From: Oceanisphaera sp. IT1-181
GTDB lineage: Bacteria > Pseudomonadota > Gammaproteobacteria > Enterobacterales > Aeromonadaceae
Direction: 5' to 3'
Length of the DNA: 64,000 nucleotides
Assembly: GCF_033807535.1 (NCBI RefSeq)
Contig: NZ_CP136856.1
Location: 454,001 to 518,000, forward strand
Below the pieces are notes generated by a model, which was not told the DNA's origin, did not search any database, and worked only from the letters and a program-made list of their open reading frames with translations. Made by a program: the position numbers and the translations under genes. Positions 16,518 through 24,071 of the stretch are shown one piece after another. How positions within the stretch are numbered: position 1 is the first letter of the stretch; every line of letters starts with the position of its first letter.

Positions 16518-17078
16518 TTAGAGTCCCAGCCAGAGCGAGCCAAAGAGGTCGCTCATTAAGAAGTTCAGCACCTGCAGGATAATAAAGAACACCAGCATGG
16601 ATAGGTCAATCCCGCCCATGGCCGGAATAATACGGCGGATGGGGGCCAGCAAGGGTTCGGTGAGCTGAAACATCAGGTATTCGACTGGGTTATTACCCTG
16701 ACTCACCCAGCTTAAGAGCGCACGAATAATTAATACCCAGAACAGCATGGTGCCGATTTTCTTCACTATGGTGAGCACTATTAATAACACCCACTCAAAC
16801 CAGCTTGCGGCTTCGGCACTAATAATATGTAACGCGTACAGCAAGGCGAGTTTGAGCGCCACCACCAGCACCGCTAAGACCACTGCGGCCATATCGATGC
16901 CAAAAAAGCCCGGGATAAAGCGGCGCAGTGGCGTTAATACCGGATTGGTCGCCTTAAGCACAAACTGACTAACCGGGTTATAGAAGTCGGCGCGGGCCAG
17001 TTGCAACCAAATGCGCAGCAATATCACCATCAAATACAGATCGCACAGGGTGTTAATTAGATAATAAGCGGTGTTCAT
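16518..17078 (-). CDS. yggT: YggT family membrane protein
   Basis: 186 residues made of two repeated YggT units, each with two membrane helices and the signature LLRIWLQLARADFYNPVSQF or IRALLSWVSQGNNPVEYL, ending in the P-L-RR-IP pattern (LTPLRRFIPGF and LAPIRRIIPAM). Members are linked to osmotic stress and to the division/PLP neighbourhood. Ten bp after proC on the same strand. Confidence 0.93.
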   Translation of the reverse strand: MNTAYYLINTLCDLYLMVILLRIWLQLARADFYNPVSQFVLKATNPVLTPLRRFIPGFFGIDMAAVVLAVLVVALKLALLYALHIISAEAASWFEWVLLIVLTIVKKIGTMLFWVLIIRALLSWVSQGNNPVEYLMFQLTEPLLAPIRRIIPAMGGIDLSMLVFFIILQVLNFLMSDLFGSLWLGL

Positions 17079-17087
17079 TTATTGTCC

Positions 17088-17927
17088 TTAGAGCTGAGTT
17101 TCGAGTTCTCGAGCGCGCATTAGGGCGGCCGTCATGGCATCGCCGACCAGTTGTTCTAGCCCTTGCGCTTGAAAATGCTCAATAGCTTGTGCCGTTGTGC
17201 CTCCCTTAGACGTCACTTGGGCTCTTAGCTCACTTAAAGAGACATCTGGGTTGGCCGCCACCATATTAGCGGCACCGAGTGCAGTTTGCTGAACTAAAAG
17301 CCGAGCATCGGCCTCATTTAAGCCAAATCGTACCGCTTGCTCTGCCATGGCTTGCATAAATAAGAAGAAATACGCCGGTGCACTGCCGGCCGCGGCGGTA
17401 ACTTGGTTAATGCCGTCCTCTGCTGCTACCCACAAGGTTTTGCCTACGGCTTGCATCAATAGCTCGGCGTAATCTCGGTCGGTTTGCGCCACAGTCGCCC
17501 CCGCATACAAGCCAGTCATGCCTAAGCCCACTAAAGAAGGGGTGTTAGGCATGGTGCGAATAATGCGCGTTTGACCGCTAAGCTCCGTTAAGCGCGCCAC
17601 CGACATACCGGCGGCAATCGAGATCAGCAATTTACCGGATAGGGTGCTTTCGACATTAGAAATTCCACTCAGCATACTCGCCATCATCTGTGGTTTAACG
17701 GCCAGCACTATCACCTCTGCCCACGCGGCGGCTTGGTTGTTATCTTGGCTAATGTGAATACCAAAATCATTGGCCAATTGGTCTAACTTTCCGCGCGAGG
17801 GGTTGGACGCCATAATGGCCGAAGCGGGATAACCGGATTGGGTCAGGCCTGCAATTAAGCTGCGTGACATGTTACCTGCGCCAATAAAGGCCAGTTTTCT
17901 CTTTTCTATTACAGACTTAGGTGCCAT
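17088..17927 (-). CDS. proC: Pyrroline-5-carboxylate reductase
   Basis: 279 residues, usual length. It catalyses the last step of proline synthesis, NAD(P)H-dependent reduction of pyrroline-5-carboxylate. The Rossmann motif AFIGAGNMSRSLIAGL is near the N-terminus; NTPSLVGLGMTGLY, GSAPAYFFLFMQAM and the C-terminal signature VTSKGGTTAQAIEHFQ are present. In the conserved yggS-proC-yggT order. Confidence 0.97.
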   Translation of the reverse strand: MAPKSVIEKRKLAFIGAGNMSRSLIAGLTQSGYPASAIMASNPSRGKLDQLANDFGIHISQDNNQAAAWAEVIVLAVKPQMMASMLSGISNVESTLSGKLLISIAAGMSVARLTELSGQTRIIRTMPNTPSLVGLGMTGLYAGATVAQTDRDYAELLMQAVGKTLWVAAEDGINQVTAAAGSAPAYFFLFMQAMAEQAVRFGLNEADARLLVQQTALGAANMVAANPDVSLSELRAQVTSKGGTTAQAIEHFQAQGLEQLVGDAMTAALMRARELETQL

Positions 17928-17970
17928 GACAAATAGGGTCTCTTAACGATTAGGCTCAATAGCAACTCGC

Positions 17971-18663
17971 TTACGCGTTGCGTGAGCCAAAGATAGCCGT
18001 GCCCACCCGAACTAGGGTGCTGCCACAAGCCACTGCGACTTCCAGATCATTGCTCATGCCCACGGATAGCGTATCCATGGCGGGGTATATTTGTGCCATT
18101 CTATCAAACAGTTGCTGCAACTCTAGTAATTGCGTCGTTAGTTTTTCGTGATCGTCTGTGGCCTCTGGTATAGCCATCAAACCGCGCAAGCATAACTGAG
18201 GTAATTCGGCTACTGCCGCCGCTAAAGCAGGTATTTCTTCTGGTAACACGCCGGATTTATTAGGCTCGCGGCTGATATTAACTTGTAAGCAAATATTTAA
18301 GGCCGGTAATGACGCTGGGCGCTGAGCGCTTAAGCGTTCGGCAATTTTTAACCGCTCCACGGTTTGCACCCAATCAAAATGCTCGGCGACCGGCTTGGTT
18401 TTATTGGACTGCAATGGGCCAATTAAATGCCAGATAATGTCTGGGCAGGGAGTGCTTAAAGCCTGTATTTTATCAATCGCTTCTTGGACGTAGTTTTCAC
18501 CAAACTGGCGCTGACCCGCACTATAGGCGGCTTCAATATCGGCAATAGGTTTAGTTTTGCTGACCGCCAGCAAGTGCACGCTGTGGGCGTCGCGCTGGCA
18601 TGCAGCCGTGGCGGCGGCAATTCTATCGTGAACCTGCTGCAGCTGTTGTAGGATAGTATTCAT
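17971..18663 (-). CDS. yggS: PLP homeostasis protein YggS
   Basis: 230 residues, alanine-racemase-like fold type III. The PLP lysine lies in LLAVSKTKPIADIEAAYSAG, followed by RQFGENYVQEAIDK; the phosphate-binding end is LSVGMSNDLEVAVACGSTLVRVGTAIFG (shown here in part by position near residues 200-225). YggS binds and releases pyridoxal phosphate without known catalysis. It is divergent from pilT with only 35 bp between the start codons, so both promoters must overlap. Confidence 0.95.
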   Translation of the reverse strand: MNTILQQLQQVHDRIAAATAACQRDAHSVHLLAVSKTKPIADIEAAYSAGQRQFGENYVQEAIDKIQALSTPCPDIIWHLIGPLQSNKTKPVAEHFDWVQTVERLKIAERLSAQRPASLPALNICLQVNISREPNKSGVLPEEIPALAAAVAELPQLCLRGLMAIPEATDDHEKLTTQLLELQQLFDRMAQIYPAMDTLSVGMSNDLEVAVACGSTLVRVGTAIFGSRNA

Positions 18664-18698
18664 ATGGATAATAAAACCAAGGGCAAGAGGGACAGAGA

Positions 18699-19736
18699 AT
18701 GGATATTACGGAACTATTGGCGTTTAGTGTAAAGCATAATGCCTCGGATCTGCACCTGTCTGCGGGCGTACCGCCACAAATCAGAGTGGACGGTGAAGTG
18801 CGCAAGATTAACTTGCCGATATTAGAGCATACCGAAGTGCACCGTTTGGTGTACGAGATTATGAATGATCGCCAGCGTCAAGAGTTTGAAGACAACCTCG
18901 AAGTCGACTTCTCGTTTGAACTGCCAGGCTTGGCTCGCTTTCGTGTTAACGCCTATCACCAAGCACGCGGGGCGGCCGCCGTATTCCGAGTAATTCCCAG
19001 CGAAGTGCTGAGCTTAGAACAACTGGGCGGACCGGAAATCTTTCGGCGCATTGCCGAGTATCAAAGAGGCTTAGTGCTGGTCACAGGTCCTACTGGTTCG
19101 GGTAAATCCACCACCCTCGCGGCCATGGTGGATCATATAAATGACAACTATAATAAGCACATTCTGACCATCGAAGATCCCATTGAATTTGTGCACAGTA
19201 ATAAAAAATGCCTGATCAACCAGCGGGAAGTACACAGAGACACCCACTCCTTTAGTAACGCACTGCGCTCCTCGTTACGAGAAGATCCGGATATTATTTT
19301 GGTGGGCGAGCTGCGCGACTTAGAAACTATTCGCTTGGCACTCACCGCCGCCGAAACCGGCCATTTAGTGTTTGCGACCTTGCATACCTCGTCCGCCGCC
19401 AAAACCATAGACCGTATTGTGGATGTGTTTCCGGGCGCGGAAAAAGCCATGGTGCGCTCCATGCTATCTGAGTCACTGCGTGCGGTGATTTCTCAAACCT
19501 TGCTGAAAAAGCCCAATGGCGGACGCATCGCGGCTCATGAGATCATGCTCGGCACGCCGGCCATTCGTAACTTGATCCGCGAAGATAAAGTCGCCCAGAT
19601 GTATTCGGTGATCCAAACCGGTCTGGCGCACGGCATGCAAACCATGGATCAATGTTTGAAGCAGCTGGTGAACGGTGGTTTGATCTCAGCGGTGGATGCG
19701 CGAGCTAAAGCCACAGATCCTCAGAGTATTCAGTAA
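18699..19736 (+). CDS. pilT: Type IV pilus retraction ATPase PilT
   Basis: 345 residues. PilT is the hexameric cytoplasmic motor that depolymerises the pilus during twitching and DNA uptake. Walker A GPTGSGKSTT, the Asp box (ILTIEDPIEFVH), Walker B region DPDIILVGELRDLETI and the His box GHLVFATLHTSSAAKTIDRI are complete. The C-terminal AIRNLIREDKVAQMYS (AIRNLIRE) motif needed for retraction is intact. Start at ATG 18699. Twelve bp upstream of pilU. Confidence 0.97.
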   Translation: MDITELLAFSVKHNASDLHLSAGVPPQIRVDGEVRKINLPILEHTEVHRLVYEIMNDRQRQEFEDNLEVDFSFELPGLARFRVNAYHQARGAAAVFRVIPSEVLSLEQLGGPEIFRRIAEYQRGLVLVTGPTGSGKSTTLAAMVDHINDNYNKHILTIEDPIEFVHSNKKCLINQREVHRDTHSFSNALRSSLREDPDIILVGELRDLETIRLALTAAETGHLVFATLHTSSAAKTIDRIVDVFPGAEKAMVRSMLSESLRAVISQTLLKKPNGGRIAAHEIMLGTPAIRNLIREDKVAQMYSVIQTGLAHGMQTMDQCLKQLVNGGLISAVDARAKATDPQSIQ

Positions 19737-19748
19737 GCGGAGCAAGTC

Positions 19749-20858
19749 ATGCAGTTAACCTCTTTTTTGCAGGCCATGGTGGAGCAACAAGCGTCAGACT
19801 TGTATATCTCGGTGGGCGTGCCTGCCATGATCAAAAGCCACGGCAATTTAGTTGCTATTAGTGATACTAAACTGACCGCCGCCGATGCCTTGGCGCTGGT
19901 GGAGTCGTGCATGACGCCGGAGTGGCACATGCGTTTTCATCAGCAGAAAGAAGCCAACTTCGCCATTAGTGATGAGCAGCATGGCCGTTTTCGGGTCAGT
20001 GCTTTTTGGCAGCAAGAGAAAGCCGGAATGGTGATCCGGCGCATTGAAAGCAGGATCCCCTCCTTTGAAGAGCTGTATTTGCCCGATAGCCTGCGCGAAG
20101 TGGCCATGGCCAAACGCGGTTTAGTACTGTTTGTAGGCGGCACGGGTACCGGTAAGTCGACCACGCAAGCTGCCATGATTGGGCATCGTAATCGCCATGC
20201 AGACGATCATATTTTGACCATCGAAGATCCGATTGAATTTGTGCATCAGCATGAGCGTTCTATTATCACCCAGCGGGAAGTGGGCATAGATACTGAATCC
20301 TTTGAAGCCGCACTCAAAAGCTCCTTGCGCCAAGCGCCGAACGTGATTTTAATCGGTGAAATTCGCTCCGAAGAAACCATGGGCTATGCGCTGGCCTTTG
20401 CTGAAACCGGTCATTTGTGTATGGCGACTTTGCACGCTAATAACGCCAACCAAGCACTGGATCGCATTATGCATTTAGTGCCTGAAAGTAAGCATCGGCA
20501 GTTACAGTTTGATTTATCTTTTAACCTGCGCGCAATCGTGGCCCAGCAGCTGATTCCCACTCGTGAAGGCGACAAGCGTCGTGCGGCCTTTGAGGTGCTG
20601 CTTAATACGCCGTTAATGGCGGATTTGATCCGCAAAGGTGAGCTGCACCGTTTGAAAGAGGTAATGAGCAAGTCTCGTGAACAGGGTATGCAGACCTTCG
20701 ATCAAGCCTTATTTGATCTCTATAACCAGAATCAGATCGGTTACAGCGAAGCCCTGGCTTATGCAGACTCAGCCAACGACTTGCGCTTGATGATCAAGTT
20801 GCAAGGCGGCGGCACAGGACTGGACGCGGGCTTGATGGATAACGTGACCATAGAGTAG
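19749..20858 (+). CDS. pilU: PilT-dependent accessory retraction ATPase PilU
   Basis: 369 residues, a PilT paralogue that boosts retraction force. Walker A GGTGTGKSTT, Walker B VILIGEIRSEETM and the His box GHLCMATLHANNANQALDRI are conserved. The C-terminal tail (LMIKLQGGGTGLDAGLMDN) is longer than in PilT, as usual for PilU. Start ATG 19749 just after pilT. Confidence 0.96.
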   Translation: MQLTSFLQAMVEQQASDLYISVGVPAMIKSHGNLVAISDTKLTAADALALVESCMTPEWHMRFHQQKEANFAISDEQHGRFRVSAFWQQEKAGMVIRRIESRIPSFEELYLPDSLREVAMAKRGLVLFVGGTGTGKSTTQAAMIGHRNRHADDHILTIEDPIEFVHQHERSIITQREVGIDTESFEAALKSSLRQAPNVILIGEIRSEETMGYALAFAETGHLCMATLHANNANQALDRIMHLVPESKHRQLQFDLSFNLRAIVAQQLIPTREGDKRRAAFEVLLNTPLMADLIRKGELHRLKEVMSKSREQGMQTFDQALFDLYNQNQIGYSEALAYADSANDLRLMIKLQGGGTGLDAGLMDNVTIE

Positions 20859-20982
20859 TGAGCCTCAAGTAATGCAAGGGGTGAAGAGAGAATAGTGAGG
20901 GGTGAAAACCGCCTGCATTTTATTGATCAAGTTGCATGCTCACGTAATAACATTTTTTATAAAAATCATTTAGAGGTAGCTC

Positions 20983-21756
20983 ATGCTGATCGTCGTTTCC
21001 CCTGCTAAAACGCTGGATTTTGATACGCCACCCGTTATCAGTGATTTTACTCAGCCGCAATTATTGGCTGAGTCTGAATTACTGATTGAACGCGCTCGGC
21101 AACTGAGCCCAGCTGACATTGGTCAGCTGATGAAGATCAGCGACAAGCTGGCGGGCTTAAATGCGGCGCGCTTTGCCGACTGGCAGCCAAATTTTACGCC
21201 CGACAATGCTAAGCAGGCGCTATTGGCCTTTAAAGGCGATGTGTATACGGGGCTAGATGCCGAGAGCTTGAGCGCCAAAGATTTTGAATTTGCACAACAG
21301 CATCTGCGCATGTTATCGGGTTTATATGGCCTGCTGCGGCCACTGGATTTAATGCAGGCTTACCGACTAGAGATGGGCACTAAGCTGGATAATGTGCGCG
21401 GCAAAGACTTGTATCAGTTTTGGGGCGACATCATCACCGATAAGCTCAATATTGCGCTGGAAGAGCAGGGCGATAACGTGCTGATCAACTTGGCCTCTAA
21501 TGAATACTTTAAAGCGGTGAAGCCCAAAAGCTTGAGCGGGCAGATCATTACGCCTGTCTTTAAAGACTGCAAAAACGGTCAGTACAAGATCATCAGCTTC
21601 TACGCGAAAAAAGCCCGTGGCTTAATGGCACGTTACATCATTCAAAACCAGTTGCGAGAGGTGAGCGAGCTTACCGCCTTTGATACAGACGGTTACTACT
21701 TTGTGGAGGCTGAGTCCACCGCCACCGAGCTGATGTTTAAGCGCGACGAGCAGTAG
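20983..21756 (+). CDS. yaaA: Peroxide stress protein YaaA (DUF328)
   Basis: 257 residues, usual length. YaaA limits intracellular free iron and so lowers Fenton damage during peroxide stress; it belongs to a helix-hairpin-helix-like DNA-binding fold. Family landmarks are the N-terminal LIVVSPAKTLDFDTP, HLRMLSGLYGLLRPLDLMQAYRLEMGT and INLASNEYFKAV, plus KKARGLMARYIIQ near the C-terminus. ATG 20983 follows GAGGTAGCTC. Confidence 0.96.
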   Translation: MLIVVSPAKTLDFDTPPVISDFTQPQLLAESELLIERARQLSPADIGQLMKISDKLAGLNAARFADWQPNFTPDNAKQALLAFKGDVYTGLDAESLSAKDFEFAQQHLRMLSGLYGLLRPLDLMQAYRLEMGTKLDNVRGKDLYQFWGDIITDKLNIALEEQGDNVLINLASNEYFKAVKPKSLSGQIITPVFKDCKNGQYKIISFYAKKARGLMARYIIQNQLREVSELTAFDTDGYYFVEAESTATELMFKRDEQ

Positions 21757-21763
21757 CCCGAAG

Positions 21764-21880
21764 GGCTGTCCTACGCTTTACGTTATACGCCCTACGGCAT
21801 CTGGTCCAATAATAGAGAGAGATGCTGAATCCATCTTTCACGGACGGCGTACAGCGCTGAACGTATAGCGTTAAGCGCTC
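21764..21880. repeat. Dispersed TACG-rich intergenic repeat
   Basis: Degenerate strings of the type TACGCTTTACGTTATACGCC and GGCGTACAGCGCTGAACGTA, often inverted with respect to each other. Very similar strings occur at 15672-15748 and 51618-51785. Confidence 0.6.
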
Positions 21881-21903
21881 TTTAAGAAAAAGCAAAAAAG
21901 TGT

Positions 21904-21930
21904 GAACCTTTTGCCAAGCTACAGCTCTGA
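21904..21930 (+). promoter_or_regulatory. Sigma-E-like promoter of small RNA candidate A
   Basis: GAACCTT (21904-21910), 15 bp, then TCTGA (21926-21930), resembling the extracytoplasmic stress promoter pattern GGAACTT-N-TCTGA. The same arrangement and spacing are found before copy B. Confidence 0.6.
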
Positions 21931-21936
21931 TTAGGT

Positions 21937-22004
21937 GTGCTTACTGAATTTGAATACTCTCTCTTCAGTTTCTTTTTGACCGGTCCTTATGGGCCGGTTT
22001 TTTT
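21937..22004 (+). ncRNA. Small RNA candidate A (about 68 nt)
   Basis: Starts about 6 nt after a sigma-E-like -10 element with GTGCTTACTGA, passes through a pyrimidine-rich unstructured middle (TACTCTCTCTTCAG) and ends in a terminator: ACCGGTCC-TTAT-GGGCCGGT followed by seven T residues. No ORF. It is clearly homologous to candidate B 174 bp downstream. Conservation of the 5' end, the middle and the terminator loop, together with the stress-type promoter, suggests an Hfq-type regulator analogous to RybB/MicA; no family was recognised. Confidence 0.6.
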
Positions 22005-22076
22005 ATGGGCATTAACCGAGGTGAACGGCCCTTTCATGCGCATCAGATAATTATTTTATAAATAATGTAAAAAGCT

Positions 22077-22104
22077 GGAACCTTTAGCGCAAGCCGCGCT
22101 CTGA
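22077..22104 (+). promoter_or_regulatory. Sigma-E-like promoter of small RNA candidate B
   Basis: GGAACCTT (22077-22084), 15 bp, then TCTGA (22100-22104); a closer match to the consensus than copy A. Confidence 0.62.
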
Positions 22105-22110
22105 TATTAT

Positions 22111-22182
22111 GTGCTTACTGATTTTATGAATACTCTCTTCTTCATTTGCATTTTTGACCGGCTCTTATGAGCCGGTTTTTTT
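22111..22182 (+). ncRNA. Small RNA candidate B (about 72 nt)
   Basis: Paralogue of candidate A: the same 5' end (GTGCTTACTGA), the same middle (GAATACTCTCTTC) and the same terminator type (ACCGGCTC-TTAT-GAGCCGGT with seven T residues). Compensating changes in the terminator stem (CTC/GAG versus TCC/GGG) show that the hairpin is maintained. Confidence 0.6.
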
Positions 22183-22312
22183 ATGGAAAATTTTTGATAA
22201 AAGGAAAGCGTGAAGCAGCAGCTATCTAGGCTATGCCATACCGATACTGAACCGAGTTCAACATGACGAAGATTCAGTATCGGTATGACCATCAAAAGAG
22301 GCTGTGTAGTTT

Positions 22313-22465
22313 TTAGGCAAAGGATTTGCTCACGTCTCTGTGACGGCGACCTTCTATAGCGCGGCGTTCATCGTGTTCTGGCTGCCAGCGCAGCAAGTCG
22401 CGTCGGTCGAGGATTTGTCTTCTACAATGCTGGCGCCGCTCTGGGCCCGTGTAAAATTTCAACAT
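22313..22465 (-). CDS. Arg-rich small protein of 50 residues, unknown function
   Basis: A short ORF with a near-perfect Shine-Dalgarno sequence (AAGGAGGGAGCCGC before ATG 22465). The product begins MLKFYTGPERRQHCRRQILD and contains repeated di-arginine motifs (PERR, CRR, DRR, ERR, GRR) spaced about 7-12 residues apart, with a very high content of basic residues. Small proteins with GPERR...DRR patterns occur in other gammaproteobacteria but I know no function. The strong ribosome-binding site is the main support. It lies just left of the IS4 element on the opposite strand to the transposase. Confidence 0.65.
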   Translation of the reverse strand: MLKFYTGPERRQHCRRQILDRRDLLRWQPEHDERRAIEGRRHRDVSKSFA

Positions 22466-22635
22466 GCGGCTCCCTCCTTGGGGTTAGCGTATCCATGAGT
22501 GATAAGCATAGCTAACGCTCGCCATATATTTGTCGCTTTATTCAAAAAATTAAACCAAAACAGGCACCCTAGGGTTAACACCGATCAGTTAAGAAATTTT
22601 GGCGATCGGTTGACCGATCCTTATACGGCGTCAGA

Positions 22636-22672
22636 ATACCCTCATCACCACATGGTATGAGGGTATTTTTTT
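22636..22672 (+). terminator. Terminator inside the left end of the IS4-family element
   Basis: ATACCCTCAT and ATGAGGGTAT form a 10-bp perfect stem followed by seven T residues, immediately before the transposase start codon. It would block transcription entering from outside and limit transposase expression. Confidence 0.8.
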
Positions 22673-23996
22673 GCTTGCTCACTGGTTACTCGACACCGAT
22701 ACATTTGCCGTTCCTGAGTCGTTATCGACCTTTCACAAACACCTTCCTCTGGACTGGATTCATACCGCGCTAGAGCAAACGGATAAAGCGAGTGTCAGGC
22801 GGCGAAAGCTCCCCGCCGAGCTGGTGGTCTGGTTGGTTATCGCCATGGGATTATTTCGTGACCGTTCGATTAGTGATGTGGTAGACAAGTTAGATCTTCA
22901 ACTGACCAATAAGCTGGGAGAGTCCGTCGCGCCCAGTGCCATTCCCCAAGCTAGACAACGTCTGACTAGCGAGCCATTAGCCGCCTTGTTTAACCTCACG
23001 GCTGCGCGTTGGATTGCAGAAGAAGACGGTAAGGATACCTGGCATGGACTTCGACTTTATTCTGTCGACGGCACCCAATTTCGCACTGCGGATACCCCCG
23101 AGTTAGCCAAACACTTCGGTTACGTTAAACACAGTAAAACGGCCCATACTGAATACCCCGTTGTTCGTCTGTGTGCCTTTAGTTCTCTGCGTAGTCGCAT
23201 GGTTCATCATGTTGCTTTTGGCCCGAGTCATCAGGGAGAAGTCACTTATACTAAGCAACTGCTTGCGCATGTCCCCGATCACAGCCTAACGATATTTGAC
23301 CGTTGTTATCTCAGTGCAGAATTATTGATTAACTGGCAACGCCAGCATCCTCACGCGCACTGGATGGTACCCATAAAAAGTAACACCCAATATACGGTGC
23401 TGCACTCGTTTTCAGAGTGCGATCATCTGGTGGAAATGAAAGTGTCACCTCAGGCAAGAAAATTAGATCCTTCCTTGCCGGAGCACTGGCAAGCGCGGCT
23501 GGTACTTTACCCTGAGCCGGTTAGCAGCAACCATATCAAGGGCGTACTGTGCTCGTTAGTCGATGGACAGCAGCACTCAGGCCAAGCGTTACTGGATGTC
23601 TATTTTGAGCGGTGGGAGATCGAAAATAGTTATGGGGAAATTAAACATCGGATGCTGGAGGATACGATTTTATTGCGCAGTCAGTCGGTTGAAGGTGTCA
23701 CGCAGGAGCTGTGGGGGATTTTACTTGCCTACAATTTAGTGCGGGTGGAGATCAGCCGCATTGCTCACGAGGCAGACGTCTCACCGCTGCGGATTAGTTT
23801 TATGATGGCGTTAAGAGATATTCAGGATGAAGTAATGTGGTGTGCCATCGCCGCCCCCGGCACGATCCCCAAAAAGCTGAGGGCCATGCGCGAGCGAGTG
23901 AAGCGCTATATTTTGCCTGAAAAAAGAAAACGGCCCAAGAGTAGGACCGTTCGGATATCAAAAACTCGGTACCCCATTCGCTCTAAACACGCTTAA
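22671..23996 (+). CDS. IS4-family transposase
   Basis: 441 residues, about the length of the E. coli IS4 enzyme (442). The DDE residues are visible: Asp133 (YSVDGTQFR), Asp210 (LTIFDRCYL) and the YREK signature Tyr311-Arg314-Glu318-Lys325 (YFERWEIENSYGEIK). N-terminal DNA-binding region has RRRKLPAELVVWLVIAMGLF and VAPSAIPQARQRL. The only in-frame start is TTG 22671, in the tail of the upstream hairpin and without a good ribosome-binding site, consistent with weak expression. Confidence 0.93.
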   Translation: MLAHWLLDTDTFAVPESLSTFHKHLPLDWIHTALEQTDKASVRRRKLPAELVVWLVIAMGLFRDRSISDVVDKLDLQLTNKLGESVAPSAIPQARQRLTSEPLAALFNLTAARWIAEEDGKDTWHGLRLYSVDGTQFRTADTPELAKHFGYVKHSKTAHTEYPVVRLCAFSSLRSRMVHHVAFGPSHQGEVTYTKQLLAHVPDHSLTIFDRCYLSAELLINWQRQHPHAHWMVPIKSNTQYTVLHSFSECDHLVEMKVSPQARKLDPSLPEHWQARLVLYPEPVSSNHIKGVLCSLVDGQQHSGQALLDVYFERWEIENSYGEIKHRMLEDTILLRSQSVEGVTQELWGILLAYNLVRVEISRIAHEADVSPLRISFMMALRDIQDEVMWCAIAAPGTIPKKLRAMRERVKRYILPEKRKRPKSRTVRISKTRYPIRSKHA

Positions 23997-24071
23997 CTGA
24001 ATGGTGTTAACCCTAGGGTGCCTGTTTTGGTTAGCTGTTTTTGTTAGATAAAACGCTAAATAGCCGAGAGT

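Larger units (their letters stand above)
22576..24009 (+). mobile_element. IS4-family insertion sequence, complete, 1434 bp
   Basis: Terminal inverted repeats TAACACCGATCAGTTAAG (left) and TAACACCATTCAGTTAAG (right, read inward) resemble those of E. coli IS4. It is flanked by a 10-bp direct repeat ACCCTAGGGT at 22566-22575 and 24010-24019, and the single transposase ORF is intact, so the element looks recent and potentially active. It belongs to the IS4 group by the transposase motifs. Confidence 0.92.
22553..24032. other. Palindromic terminator split by the IS4-family insertion
   Basis: The sequence left of the IS (22553-22575) and right of it (24010-24032) are exact reverse complements for 23 bases: AACCAAAACAGGC then ACCCTAGGGT, and ACCCTAGGGT then GCCTGTTTTGGTT. 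Removing the IS and one copy of ACCCTAGGGT restores a single 36-bp perfect palindrome with A- and T-rich ends, i.e. a bidirectional terminator downstream of srmB. Confidence 0.85.
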
